NCBI GenBank assembly: GCA_023362775.1 | Contig: JALMGJ010000006.1 | Location: 53,249,501 to 53,313,500, forward strand | Reading direction: 5' to 3' | Length of the DNA: 64,000 bases | From: Charina bottae | Lineage: Eukaryota > Chordata > Lepidosauria > Squamata > Charinaidae | Part shown: piece by piece, positions 1-10,200 of the stretch | Layout of the letters: each line of letters begins with the position of its first letter | How positions within the stretch are numbered: the stretch's first letter is position 1 | The notes under the pieces: model-generated | Seen by the model: only the letters and a program-made list of their open reading frames with translations | Told to the model about the DNA's origin: nothing | Databases searched by the model: none | Made by a program: the position numbers and the translations under genes

Positions 1-122
1 AGGTAACAAATGTGAAGTACTTCAAGACTATTACTCTGAGAAACTGATTTTTACCTATCAAATTACAGAGCATTGTATGTTGTAGTAGGGTTGATATCTG
101 AAAGCAGCAGGGTGGTGTAGAA

Positions 123-409
123 CAGGGGTCCCCAACCTGTGGGCCGTGGCCCACTAGTGGGCCGTGGCCTGTTAGGAAGTGGGCTGCGGGGCTCCCTCCT
201 GCAAACCCCGCCCCCGGTGCACGCGATTACCCAGCCCCCGGTGTGCACGATTGGCTCCTGCCTGCAAACACCCCCCTGGTGCTCGTGATTGGCACCCGCC
301 TGCAAACCCTGCCCCCCGGTGCACGTGATTGGCTCCCGCCTGCAAACCCCACCCCCCGTCCATGGAAAAAATTTCTTCCACGACCGGTCCCTGTTGCCTG
401 GGACCGCTG
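123..409 (+). mobile_element. hAT-like non-autonomous element, family A, copy 1
   Basis: The element starts CAGGGGTCCCCAACC and ends in GGGACCGCTG, an imperfect inverted repeat. It is flanked by a perfect 8-bp direct repeat, GTGTAGAA, at 115-122 and 410-417, which is the target duplication size of hAT transposases. The interior is a tandem array of units of about 38-40 bp, each with ATTGG (at 250, 288 and 328) next to a C-rich CCCGCCCC stretch. There is no transposase. Copies 2 and 3 are at 27764 and 43104. The ORFs crossing it on both strands are low-complexity translations of the array. Confidence 0.8.
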
Positions 410-992
410 GTGTAGAATTGTCCTGTGCGCCCTGGGTATTTATGCAGTAATGGTGAGATGAGGCTAGTACGAATGACTCTGTGATACAGGCACTGGAGAA
501 GCACATGCTCTGTAGTTTCTATATGTCCAGAAGGAACCAATGTCATTTCACATACTTAAAATTCAAATCTCAGAGTTCACTCAAAATGGGATATATATGC
601 ACGAAATAAGGAAAATTAAGTTAATTGGGGTTAATTAATTAATTAAGTTAATTAGACTGGCAGGCGATATCCATGATCCCTCAGATGTTGCAGAATTACA
701 ACTCCCAGGATTATTCATCTTTTCCATGCCTGTACCTCTGATACAAAACTTTACTTCTCTTTATATCAAGTTGGGCAAGTCTTGCCTCTAACGTTGACCT
801 GCTTCCGATTTTATTTATTTATTTATGTATTTAAATTTATATGGCTGCCCATATCAACATCATGACTCTGGGCAACTAACAAACATTAAAAACACATTGT
901 CACCACAACATCATAACAAAAACAAATTAATAGCCAATTTATATTTATTGCTACAGCAGCCTGCCCAATACTTCTAGGAAGCTTGCAAATAT
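410..992. other. SRGAP1 intron 1, AT-rich, with a LINE 3'-end remnant
   Basis: No gene is seen. TTAATT-rich sequence lies at about 615-655. At about 805-930 an ATTTATTTATTT run followed by a sequence resembling 'ctgggcaactaacaa' looks like the 3' end of a CR1/L2-type LINE in minus orientation, as at 47283 and 42960. This assignment is tentative. Confidence 0.4.
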
Positions 993-1195
993 ACAAGGTG
1001 TACCAAAAGTCAGGCCCCATAGAGAATTTATTCTATAAATTATGTTAAATGTTCAAATTGGTTTCCATTTTCTTCTAAACACTTCCTTACTCGTTTGAAG
1101 CATGACTTTGAACATTCAAAAGTACAGTAATGTTTTCTCTGAAAAAAGTATTAATTAATAAAACATATTGTGATTGGCCTATGGGGCCTAAACAG
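993..1195 (-). mobile_element. Short Tc1/mariner-like remnant (possible)
   Basis: Inverted ends share AGGCCCCATAG (about 1012-1022) and CTATGGGGCCT (about 1179-1189). On the minus strand, 1060-1140 reads KRVRKCLEENGNQFEHL, like the GGHFEHL-type C-terminus of some Tc1/mariner-related transposases. The stretch is about 200 bp, so this would be an internally deleted copy. Identification rests on one short motif and an 11-bp inverted repeat. Confidence 0.35.
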
Positions 1196-2340
1196 AACAA
1201 AGATGTCTCCATCTGGCCTAGATTCCTGTACCCAGGAGTATACCACTTTTAACTACAGTGATTTAATTCATTTCCTGGCTAATCACTAGTTCTATCGCTG
1301 AAACTAGAACTCACCCTGTAAGGTTCCATCTAATTTTAGGAGTTCAGCCCAAATTCAATGTGAGGCTTGAGTCAAAAGAGAAGATGCAGTGACTTTCCCT
1401 CTTCTGCATATTGAGGATAGGTCACAAATTTTAAAAGAAAGTAACTCACTGATCCCTGCTTAAATCAGACAGCTGCTATTTTGTTTTTACCAGAATGCCT
1501 TTCTCTGTCACAAAATATATATATATGGAAACTATAAATATAAAATGAATTTGTTGGTGGTAGCTTCCATTTCTCTACCAAATGCGTTCATGACCAACAT
1601 GGTAGATGCTAACAGATTAGATCTGCAGGAGTCATTCTGTCTCCCCTAAAAATGCATGACCCATTTCTCTAAAACTTGCTGAAATAGTGATCGGGCATTG
1701 GTGGGATGGTTCTAAAAATGCGGCAATAAATACAGAGGCCTATTTCAGTCTTGGTAAAAAAACTTTGTGTGGGTAGATACACAGAAGTAATAAAAGTGGC
1801 TTGGTAATGCAAATACAGTAGGACCTTTAACAGCACCAGTATCTGCATTCATTTCCACATCTTTTAATTTATATATACCTATATAAGAAATAGATGGCCC
1901 TGGAAAGAAATGGAAGGTTACTCCTATGTTTTAAACTCATGAATAACTACTGGTACAGCTTATACTGTATACTGAGATGTTTTCTGACTGCAATTCTATA
2001 TTAGAAATCTAAAAATAGGCAATTGCCAGCACAAATCTCAAAAAACATTTTTCTTGATAAACTAAACATACAGGGAAACTAGTGAAGAAGGAAAAGAGAA
2101 AAAAATTGATGGAATTGATAAAATAAAGTTTTTAATAAAACATGTCTATCAGAGAGGTGACCCTGCTTGGGTCCGAGATACAAATAGCTGTCATTGCTCA
2201 TTTTCAGCAGCATCTCATTCTAACTAAACTTAAGACAAGCCCGACCCACAATTTATTCATTGTTTGGTGGGGGAAAAAACTCATATTCCTATGGGATAAA
2301 TAGGGCATTACTAGGATCTTGAATTAAAATGGAAGAGCAA
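1196..2340. other. Intronic sequence without recognised features
   Basis: AT-rich sequence within SRGAP1 intron 1. I see no ORF of interest, no repeat family I can name, and only a short TA run near 1517-1528. Confidence 0.5.
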
Positions 2341-2462
2341 GGAGATTATACACATATTTTATTTATTTATTTATTTATTTATTTATTTTCTATCCCGCCT
2401 TTATTATTTTTATAAATAACTCAAGGCGGGGAACATACCTAATACTCCTTCCTCCTCCTATT
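2341..2462 (-). mobile_element. 3' tail of a tRNA-type SINE (family S1)
   Basis: An ATTT repeat is followed by the 'tatcccgcctttattatttttataaataactcaaggcg' type tail and 'cctaatactccttcctcc'. The same tail ends the fuller copies at 20459, 31752 and 53090, here on the minus strand and without its tRNA-like head. Confidence 0.75.
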
Positions 2463-2511
2463 TTATATTTTATATAGATTTATTTTATATAGATATTTTA
2501 TATAGATATAT

Positions 2512-2857
2512 GGTGGGCGGCGCGGTGGCGTAACAGTTAAGACTACCAACTGTCGAATGAAAGGACGGCAGGTCAGCAGTTTGAGACCCGGAAGCACCGC
2601 GTAATAGGGTGAGCTCCCATTCTCGCCCAGCTCCTGCCAACCTAGCAGTTCGAAAGCACGTAAAAATGCAAGTAGATAAATAGGTACCACTCCAGTGGGA
2701 AGGTAACAGTGTTCCGTGTGCCTCAGCATTTAGTCATGCTGGCCACATGACCACAGAAGCGTCTATGGACAATGCTGGCTCCCTTGGCCGAGAATCAGAG
2801 ATGAGCGCCGCCCCCTAGAGCTGGATATGACTGGAAGGGGAAACCTTACCTTACCTT
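2512..2857 (+). mobile_element. Sauria-type SINE, full length
   Basis: The tRNA-like head is GGGCGGCGCGGTGGCGTAAC and onward, with a B-box-like GGTCAGCAGTTTGAGACCC. A conserved body follows with 'gagctcccattctcgcccagctcctgccaacctagcag', then a BovB-like tail with 'ccccctagagctggatatgactgg' ending in repeated CCTTA. Direct repeats TATTTTATATAGAT lie on both sides (about 2494-2507 and 2859-2872), consistent with LINE-driven insertion. It sits next to the S1 tail at 2341. Confidence 0.85.
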
Positions 2858-2989
2858 ATATTTTATATAGATGGCAACAAAATAATAGGGTCCTGTAATT
2901 CTGTTGATAAGTTCTGAGTATAGTTTTGTTGAATAGTTTGCCTTGCTGTTTGTTCTGGGCTATAATGCCTAACTTATGCAACAATCCTG

Positions 2990-4240
2990 AACAACAATGA
3001 CTCTCAAAGCGATCCATTTAAAGTGGAATCCGGCGTTAAACAGGGATGTGTTATTGCTCCAACCTTATTAACTATCTTCATCACTATGATTATACACCTT
3101 GTTGAAGAGAAACTTCCTACTGGTGTAGAAATTATATATTGAACAGATGGAAAGCTTTTTAATCTTAGTAGGCTGAAAGCAAAAAATAAGGTAATGACAA
3201 CTTCTGTTATAGAACTTCAATATGCTGATGATAACGTAGTCTGTGCACACTCCGAGGAAGATCTTCAAACTATCCTAAACATCTTTGCAGAAGCATATGA
3301 AAAGCTCGGCCTCTCGATTAACATTAAAAAAACCAAAGTGCTTTACCAGCAAGTTCGAACCAATCCCTCTGCAGCGCCATCAATCCAGCTTAAAGGTGTG
3401 TCACTAGAAAATGTCGACCACTTTGCTTATCTCGGCAGCCATCTATCTACAAAAGCTGACATCGACGCTGAAATTCAGCATCGCCTGAGCTCTGCGAGTG
3501 TAGCTTTCTCCTGAATGAAGCGTAGAGTGTTTGAGGATCGGGACATTCGCAGGGAGACCAAAATGCTTGTTTACAAAGCCATTGTACTACCAACCCTTCT
3601 GTACACCTGTGAAACATGGACCCTCTACAAATGCCACCTCCAACTTCTTGAAAGATTCCATCAACGCTGCCTCCGAAAAATTCTGCAAATTACTTGGGAA
3701 GATAGGCGGACTAATGTTAGCGTATTAGAAGAAGCGAAAACCACCAGCATTGAAACAATGATCATCCAACAGCAACTTCGCTGGACCGGCCATGTTGTTC
3801 GAATGCCTGACCATCGTCTTCCAAAGCAGCTACTTTACTCCCAACTTAAGAATGGAAAACGGAATATTGGTGGACAGCAAAAGAGATTCAAAGATACTCT
3901 CAAAGCTAATTTTAAAAAATGTAATATCAGCATTGAGAACTGGGAAGCCCTAACTCATGAGCGTTTCAATTGGAGGTCAGCCTTTATTAAAGGCGCTATG
4001 GACTTTGAAGAAGCGCGAGTACAGGGCGAAAGGGAGAAAAGAGCTAAAAGGAAGGCACGTCAAGCAAACCGTCATCATGACCGTCTCCCACCCAGAAACC
4101 TATGCCCTCATTGTGGGAGGTTGTGCGGATCCAGAATTGGCCTTTACAGCCCCTTACGGATCCACTGTTAAAATTTTACCCTTGGAAGACAATCTTACTC
4201 GGCTACAAGTGATCGCCAATGATGATGATTTGCCCTGCAC
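2990..4240 (+). pseudogene. Non-LTR retrotransposon fragment: RT C-terminal half with zinc-finger tail
   Basis: This is a 5'-truncated LINE. From 3194 the frame reads the reverse-transcriptase core YADDNVVCAHSEEDL, then the thumb (LGLSINIKKTKVLYQ) and the downstream ETWTLYKCHLQLLERFHQRC and LRWTGHVVRMPDHRLP segments typical of LINE ORF2. The C-terminus is a C2H2-like finger, CPHCGRLCGSRIGL followed by H and C. The frame is interrupted only by one in-frame TGA at 3512-3514 and resumes at once in the same frame to 4171. Weak homology extends left to about 2990. I do not know the clade for certain; it is clearly different from the BovB copies here. It lies in SRGAP1 intron 1 and is not a host gene. 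Confidence 0.8.
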
Positions 4241-4449
4241 TAGATAGTGTCTATTTGCTTGTCTTTTTCTTTGGTTAGGTTTAGTTCCTTGGCAGCTCTT
4301 GACTCAAACACAACTCTTCCTCCTCCATTTTATTCCAAAAGACCCTCCAATTTCTTGGAAGCATTAGAAGTCATATTATTCACCTTATTTGTAGCAGGTA
4401 TGTTCTCTGTGGTGAAAAATACAATTCCTTCACTGCTTGGGCTCTAAAA

Positions 4450-4512
4450 ACTCTCCCCTGTGGAAGGAGATGGGCGGTGATAAAAATTTGATAGATAAAT
4501 AAATAAATAAAA
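4450..4512 (+). mobile_element. CR1/L2-type LINE 3' terminus
   Basis: The sequence GGAGATGGGCGGTGATAAA leads into GATAGATAAATAAATAAATA. The same GGGCGGTGATA terminus with a short tandem tail ends the LINE at 57245-57714. Only the last few tens of bases are present. Confidence 0.6.
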
Positions 4513-6050
4513 ACACAAAGAATCATTTATTTTCTCCTTTCAAATAGAAGTGGAAATTGATCCATATGAACTGACTAGAGAAGTTCATATGACCGTTTTA
4601 GTCCTTGAAGGTCACTGCTGAACACTTTTTTATTTTTTATCTCAGTTGCCAGATGAACCCACCAATCACTATGTCAGAGTTTTGGGCGCCACTGGGGAAT
4701 TTTACTGATGGAAACAAATTGCCTCCAACTGTGTGAGAAACTGCTATTGAAATGGAACTTAACTTTGGACAAAACTAATGAAATAGCCGGGATCTTCCTC
4801 TACCACCCTTACAGCCCATTATCTTCTGAGAGTCAAATGATCTTCTCCAAATCTGCCCAACCTAAATCCTCTTCTTTACTATCAGTGCCAAAAAATGCAT
4901 TATGTAGCAAGATTCTATCACTGTTTGCCACGCAATGTTACATGTAACGATGTAGGAAAAGAAAACATGCTGTCAAAGTTTGCAAATCTACAGTCCAAGC
5001 TCTCACAGATACATCTTCCAATATTAATAAATATAATACTCCTCCAGGAGTGGCTTGAGTGTCACGGAATATTGCCTGTTTTCTCCAACATGTCAGGCAA
5101 TGATCCCTGTCAGGAAGTTCAACTGTAATGCTGATTATCTTGTCCTTATGCTATTTTTTTCTGCAACTTTATTGAAAACATTTTGCTGCACTGAATCTAT
5201 GTCTCTGTCCACTTGATATTAAACCATAAGAATATGGGCATAAAAGGCTGTTACAGTTCATTTTTAAGATATAAAGAATACTGTATGCTATCAAAAGAAA
5301 AATGGATCTTGCACAGAAAAGAACTCCACTATTGGGGTAGAATAATCAGAGAGATCTTTGGATCATTTTGGAATGAAACAGCATAAACCCTGTACTGAAC
5401 TTGCCAGGGTCCCCATCTGCAGAGTGATTGCTGAAGTTTTGGGCATGGAAACACATTTTAGACATCAGACATAAGTTAAAGATAACATTATACCTAATAT
5501 AAGTGGAGGAATGTATCTATAACTATATAATAGCTGCTTAGGAATGAGCTTTTTAAAGTTCAATGATGACATAATAGAACCTATGGATTCTTCAGAAAGG
5601 GGCTCTCTCATTTTGCTGATTAGAAATCAAATGGAAGAGTGTGCAGAATGTTCCAGAAGTAATAGGATAGTCAAAATTTGCAGGAAAACAAACAAAAATT
5701 AAAAATAAAATTTATTTTTTAAAGATGTAACTGTGTATGTGCAGGAGACAGTAATTATGATAATAACAACAAATTAGCATACTTCCAGTATTATGTTCTA
5801 GTGTATGATAAGACCATCCATTGAGCATGATGCTTTCTCAAAGTATGTATGAAGACGTTTTTGACAACATGCACCCAGAACTGGCACATAGAAGTATCAG
5901 CTTTGCACAAATTTGGTTACAGATTTACTATTACTACTGGATCTCCCTAGCACACAATTGGCTGAGTACAGTTTTGCAACCAATGTGCTGCTGTGGGTGC
6001 TACAAGGCCACTGTCCTTGTCAAAGTGCTTTGTCTATTGCTGTGATTTTA
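4513..6050. other. Intronic sequence without recognised features
   Basis: AT-rich SRGAP1 intron. ORFs of 70-80 codons here (4708, 4895, 5821) show no recognisable domain or unusual composition, and I treat them as chance. Confidence 0.5.
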
Positions 6051-6054
6051 CCTT

Positions 6055-6665
6055 GATTCAAATCCAGTTTACCATGGACTAGATCAGTTTCAATTTGCCT
6101 CATTCAGGTTTTCCTTGGTGCCCTGCCCTGAACTTTTTATCCATAGAATCATTTCTCCAGAGTACTTGTATAGGTAGCAAACTGGATCCATTCTGCAAAT
6201 ATGCCCAAACCATCTCAGCCACTGTTTCTGGATTTAATTGGCTACTGTTGGCTGGTCAGCATTGCTAATAATGATCCTCTACATCGCTGACAGATGGTTC
6301 TCATTTCTTATGCAGTCCATCAATGTCACCCCAAGGATCCTACTAAGGATCCTCTACATCTCTGGCAGATGGTCCTCATTTCTTAGGCAGTCCATCAATG
6401 TAATGCGCTGGGTTGGAGTGACTCTCTTCTTCGTTCGTTTCCCCCCTCTCTCTTTCTCTAGCCCTTCGCCAACCGCAACTGACCATCCCGCCAGCTTAGG
6501 CTTTGTAGATTCGAGGGGGGTGGGGGTTTTGATTACCTCTTTCGTTTGGGATTTCTTTCGCTCCCGCCTGTTGGTGGTCTCGGTATAGTCGTCTTCCACT
6601 CGCTGCAGTGCTTTGAAAGTTTCTGCCTCGTCTACCGGCTCCATCCCATTCCACGATGCTGAAAA
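6055..6665 (-). pseudogene. Decayed LINE fragment with duplicated segment
   Basis: Read on the minus strand, about 6150-6240 encodes a stretch like LRWFGHICRMDP, the conserved motif near the C-terminus of RTE/Jockey-type LINE ORF2. Just upstream (6265-6410) the piece encoding LMDCxRNExHL occurs twice in tandem (6270-6330 and 6350-6405). The 6410-6660 part is richer in CpG than its surroundings and holds a 96-codon open frame (6354-6644) starting MEPVDEAETFKALQRVEDDY. I do not recognise that frame; it could be an older part of the same element or a separate insertion. Confidence 0.5.
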
Positions 6666-7640
6666 TTTGTGCTGGATGCGTGACCACTTTCAGGTATGTG
6701 AAGGAATAGAACAAAGAAGGAAGGTGGAGGAGGAAGAACTCCTCTGGAGTTGGGGAGGGAGATGCTATTGCAGTTGTTGCCACTTAAAGTCAGGGAAGGA
6801 GGAGGAGGAAGAACAGCTCAGCACAGTGCTGGTTGGAAACTTGTCTTCACCATCGCTGCAACTATAGCCTTTGGCTAAGTAAAGGATTTATTTGGAAATG
6901 CAGAATAATTGCAGGCCATCACTGCTCATGACCTACTATGCTTTCTCCCATGTTTTTGCCTGCTGTTAGATTGGGGATTATGTGAGAGTCAGAGGGTGGC
7001 TGTACAGGGCTCCCCAGAGTCAGAATACAGAATATTCCCTCAGCTCATGAAGCCCTAATGGAAGCGGGGGGGCGGGGGGGGCAAGGAGTAGGAGGAATGT
7101 CAAGCTGTGGTTATGTTGTCATTTGAGTGGTTGAGAGAGCCATCAGCAGAAATGGCCTTTGGCCAGACAACCAGGTAAACCTTCATAGATAGTATTTGAG
7201 GAAGTGTTAAGGACCTCAACTGTTATCTGGAACAGATCATGGGAACATCAGGAGTGCAGGGGAGAATTACACTGTGATGGACAGAGTGTGATGGCCCCTT
7301 AACTTAGGTAGTTTGTTCTAGGAGAGATCAGCAATTTGTTGCTGGTTCTCCTCTTCTAGCCAGCTGCCTTGCTTCTATATTCTGGTTGTTGGATTGCTAG
7401 GCACCTTAGCCTCAGGCTGCTGTTAGTGAATGCCAGCTCCTTGTGTAATAAGATATTACTCCTTCTCAACCCTGTTTGAGAGAGATAAATAGAGCTGGCA
7501 TGTATAACCATGCCCTAATTGGCAGAGCATAGCAGATAAGCCCTATTTGAGATCCGCCAACAGAGTTTTAGGTGCACTGGCAGCTACGATTCGAAGGCTG
7601 GGAAGGCAAGGTGACGAATATAATACAACAGGCCTAGTGA
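6666..7640. other. Intronic sequence without recognised features
   Basis: No gene or named repeat seen. A G-rich run lies at about 7065-7082. Confidence 0.5.
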
Positions 7641-7649
7641 TGATCAGAT

Positions 7650-9425
7650 ACCCTGCTCCACAGGTACCTGCATTTGAAGATTCAAGAGATGGTTAATGCT
7701 TTGTTAAAGGAGGAGCTAATACTTACTGCCCTAAAAGCAGTGATTTGTTCATTCATAAAGATGCCATTCTTTGATTCAGCCATGTTGGTGAATTTCAGCC
7801 CAATCACCAACCTTTCTTTTGTAGGAAAGATTCTGGAGAAGACAATATGGTATCAGTTGCACAGAATTCGGGAAGAAACAAATTACAGGTAGTCCTTGCT
7901 TAACAACCATTCGTTTAGTGACAATTTGGACTTATGACAGTGCTGAAAAAAATGACTTACAACCATTGCAGCGTCTCCACGGACACGTGATCAAAATTTG
8001 GGCGCTTGGCAACCGGTTCGCATTTATGACCGTCAGTGTCCCGTGGTCACATGATCGGCATTTTCAACCTTCCCAGCTGGCTTCTGGCAAGCAAAATCAG
8101 TGGGATTCACATAATGACCGTGTGGTTCACATAACGTCCAGGGTGATTGCCTTAATGACTGCCACAAAAAAGGTCATAAAATCAGGTAGGATTCGCTTAA
8201 TGACCGCTTCACTTAGCAACTGAAATTCCGGTCCCGATTGTGGTTATTAAGTGAGGACTACCAGTATTTTGCTTCCTTTCAGTCAGATTTCAGGCCTGGG
8301 TATAGATGGAAACTGCAATTGTTGCTCTTACAGTTGACCTACAACGGGACCTGGATGAAGGGACTGTAGCCACCATGGGTCTACTAGTCCTCTTAGTAGT
8401 GATACCACCAAACACACTATCTCTCTGGACTGCCTGCAAGTGTTTGGGTATCAGGGCAACAACTTTACAGTGGCTCTACTCCTTCCTTAGTGAGTAGTTC
8501 CAGTCAGTAGTGATAGTGAATGAACACCTGAACAACCTTGGCCACTACTTATCAGGTGCTCCAGATCTTGTCTTTCTCCCCATGTTGTTCAACATCTAAG
8601 TAAAACTTCTGGAAAAGATCATCTGTCAGTTCAGGGTGAGGTATTATCAGTATGCAAGTGAAGCCCTATGTCTATGGTCCAGCAAGAGATACCCTGGATG
8701 CCTTTCTACCATGTCTGGAAGTTCTGAGGAACTGGGTGGGATGAAACAAGCTAAACTGAATCCAACAAAATTAAGTTGTTGTCCGTCCAGAAACCAATTG
8801 GTTTATTGTTGACTTCAATAGCAGCTCTGGATGGGATCACATTCCCCACAAAGAAGCAGGTCCACAACTTGGGAGTTGTCTAGGATTCTCCTTCTTCTTG
8901 ATCAGCAGGTGGAGATTGTGGCTAGAGGACGCTTTGCTCATACCAACACCTGTATTGTGGGAGTTGCATTGATTACCAATATGTTTCTAGAACAATTCAA
9001 AGTGATGGTTATGTCCTACAGAGCTTTTCATGGCTTGGGTCTGAGTTATCTGCAGGACCATCTTCTCTGAATAGAATTTAAGAATTAAATTAAGAATTTA
9101 ATAGAATTTGTCCTATCCTGTGTGTTTGATCTGGGAAGGGAAGATTCAGATCTCCCAACCTGGAATATGAGGGGATTGATGATCTGGAAGCAGGCCTTTT
9201 CAATAGTGGAACAGATTGCTCCACAAAGTCCAGATGGCTCCAAAGCTCTTAACAGTTAGAAAAGGTGATGAAGACAGTGCTCTTCCACCATATGTTTGAG
9301 GCTCAAGCGCCATCATACTGGGCTATTGTGGCTATTTGTGTCTTGTGCTATTTTGTTTAATTTTAGAATTACAGAACATAAGGTGTGGAAGGTTCCTTGG
9401 AGATCATCTAGTTAATTTTATTTTA
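7650..9425 (+). pseudogene. Old L2/CR1-type LINE relic, interrupted by a short transposon
   Basis: The + strand shows degraded ORF2: SPITNLSFVGKILEKTIWYQL (7790-7865), then after an insertion the matching continuation, a decayed form of the FRPGYGTETALVALTxDLxRDLD segment (8285-8360). Later pieces resemble LINE ORF2 and 3' sequence down to an 'acagaacataaggtgtggaaggttcc' stretch at about 9375. Many stops and frameshifts show it is ancient. The 7886-8262 element splits it. Confidence 0.65.
7886..8262. mobile_element. Inverted-repeat element family E, copy 1
   Basis: The ends are CAGGTAGTCCTTGCTTAACA on the left and GTGGTTATTAAGTGAGGACTACC on the right, a long imperfect terminal inverted repeat. 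The middle repeats phrases such as 'taatgacc', 'cttagcaac' and 'gtcacatgatc'. It has no coding capacity. It is inserted in an older LINE, so it is younger than that element. Related copies are at 41722, 58896, 60540, 61249 and 61841. Confidence 0.75.
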
Positions 9426-9433
9426 TTTTTAAT

Positions 9434-9777
9434 TCTAAGGTAAAGTAAGGTTTCCCCTTCCAGTCGTATCTGGCTCTAGGGGGCGGCGCTCATCTCCGAT
9501 TCTCAGCCGAGGGAGCCAGCGTTGTCCATAGACGCTTCCATGGTCATGTGGCCAGCATGACTAAACGCTAAGGTGCACGGAACGCTGTTACCTTCCCACC
9601 GGAGCGGTACCTATTTATCTACTTGAATTTTTACATGCTTTCGAACTGCTAGGTTGGCAGGAGCTGGGCAAGAACGGGAGCTCACCCCATTACGCGGTGG
9701 TTCCGGGTCTCGACCTGCCGACCTACCATCCTTTCGTTCGACAGTCAGTAGTCTTTAACCGTTACGCCACCGCCCTG
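9434..9777 (-). mobile_element. Sauria-type SINE, full length
   Basis: The minus-strand copy runs from the tRNA-like head at about 9777 (GGGGCAGGGCGGTGGCGTAA in minus sense) through 'gagctcccgttcttgcccagctcctgccaacctagcag' to the tail CCTTACTTTACCTT at 9434. It is flanked by AAATTCTA/TTTTAATTCT-like AT-rich sequence. Confidence 0.85.
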
Positions 9778-9830
9778 CCCCTTTTAAATTCTATTTAAAA
9801 TAGAATTTAAATAGAAATTCCTGTCAACCC

Positions 9831-9886
9831 AGAAGTTCGAAAGCTAATTGCAAGTAGATAAAATGGGTACCACCTTACGTGGGAGA
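9831..9886 (+). mobile_element. Sauria-type SINE fragment
   Basis: A short piece of the SINE body (AGAAGTTCGAAAGC, then 'gcaagtagataaaatgggtaccacc') lies just beyond the full copy on the opposite strand. Confidence 0.6.
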
Positions 9887-9889
9887 ATT

Positions 9890-10200
9890 TGCTGGTGTCC
9901 TGTCGGGGGTCGCCTCCGGAGCGAAGAAGACCTTGCGAATGGCGGCGGACGACGAATCCCAAATAGCAACAGCCAGGACGTCAGCAGCCGACTCGGAAGC
10001 AAGGTATCCTGGGACTTGTAGTCCAATACCCACTGAAGAAGAGTTGGTTCCTTACCCCTTCCCTCAGCGCGCGGTAAACATTGTTTAATATTGAATGTAT
10101 AAATATGAATTGCAATGTATGTAAGCTGCCTAGAGCCCTCCGTCTAGGGAGGGGATAGGCGGGGTATAAATACGTAAATAAATAAATAAATAAATATAAA
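9890..10200 (+). repeat. CpG-bearing block joined to an L2/CR1-like tail
   Basis: The block at 9890-10080 is rich in CpG (GTCGGGGGTCGCCTCCGGAG and onward) and contains 'tcctgggacttgtagtcc'. It runs into 'agctgcctagagccctccgtctagggaggggataggcgggg', a LINE-type 3' terminus that ends in (AAAT)n at about 10172-10198. The pairing suggests a 3'-truncated or composite SINE/LINE insertion. The small ORFs (9844-10026 minus, 9879-10088 plus) have no recognisable domain. Confidence 0.45.

Noticed and set aside
123..409. Regular 38-40 bp repeats that could suggest a CRISPR-like array
   Set aside because: The host is a vertebrate, there are no unique spacers, and the array sits inside a transposon with a target duplication.
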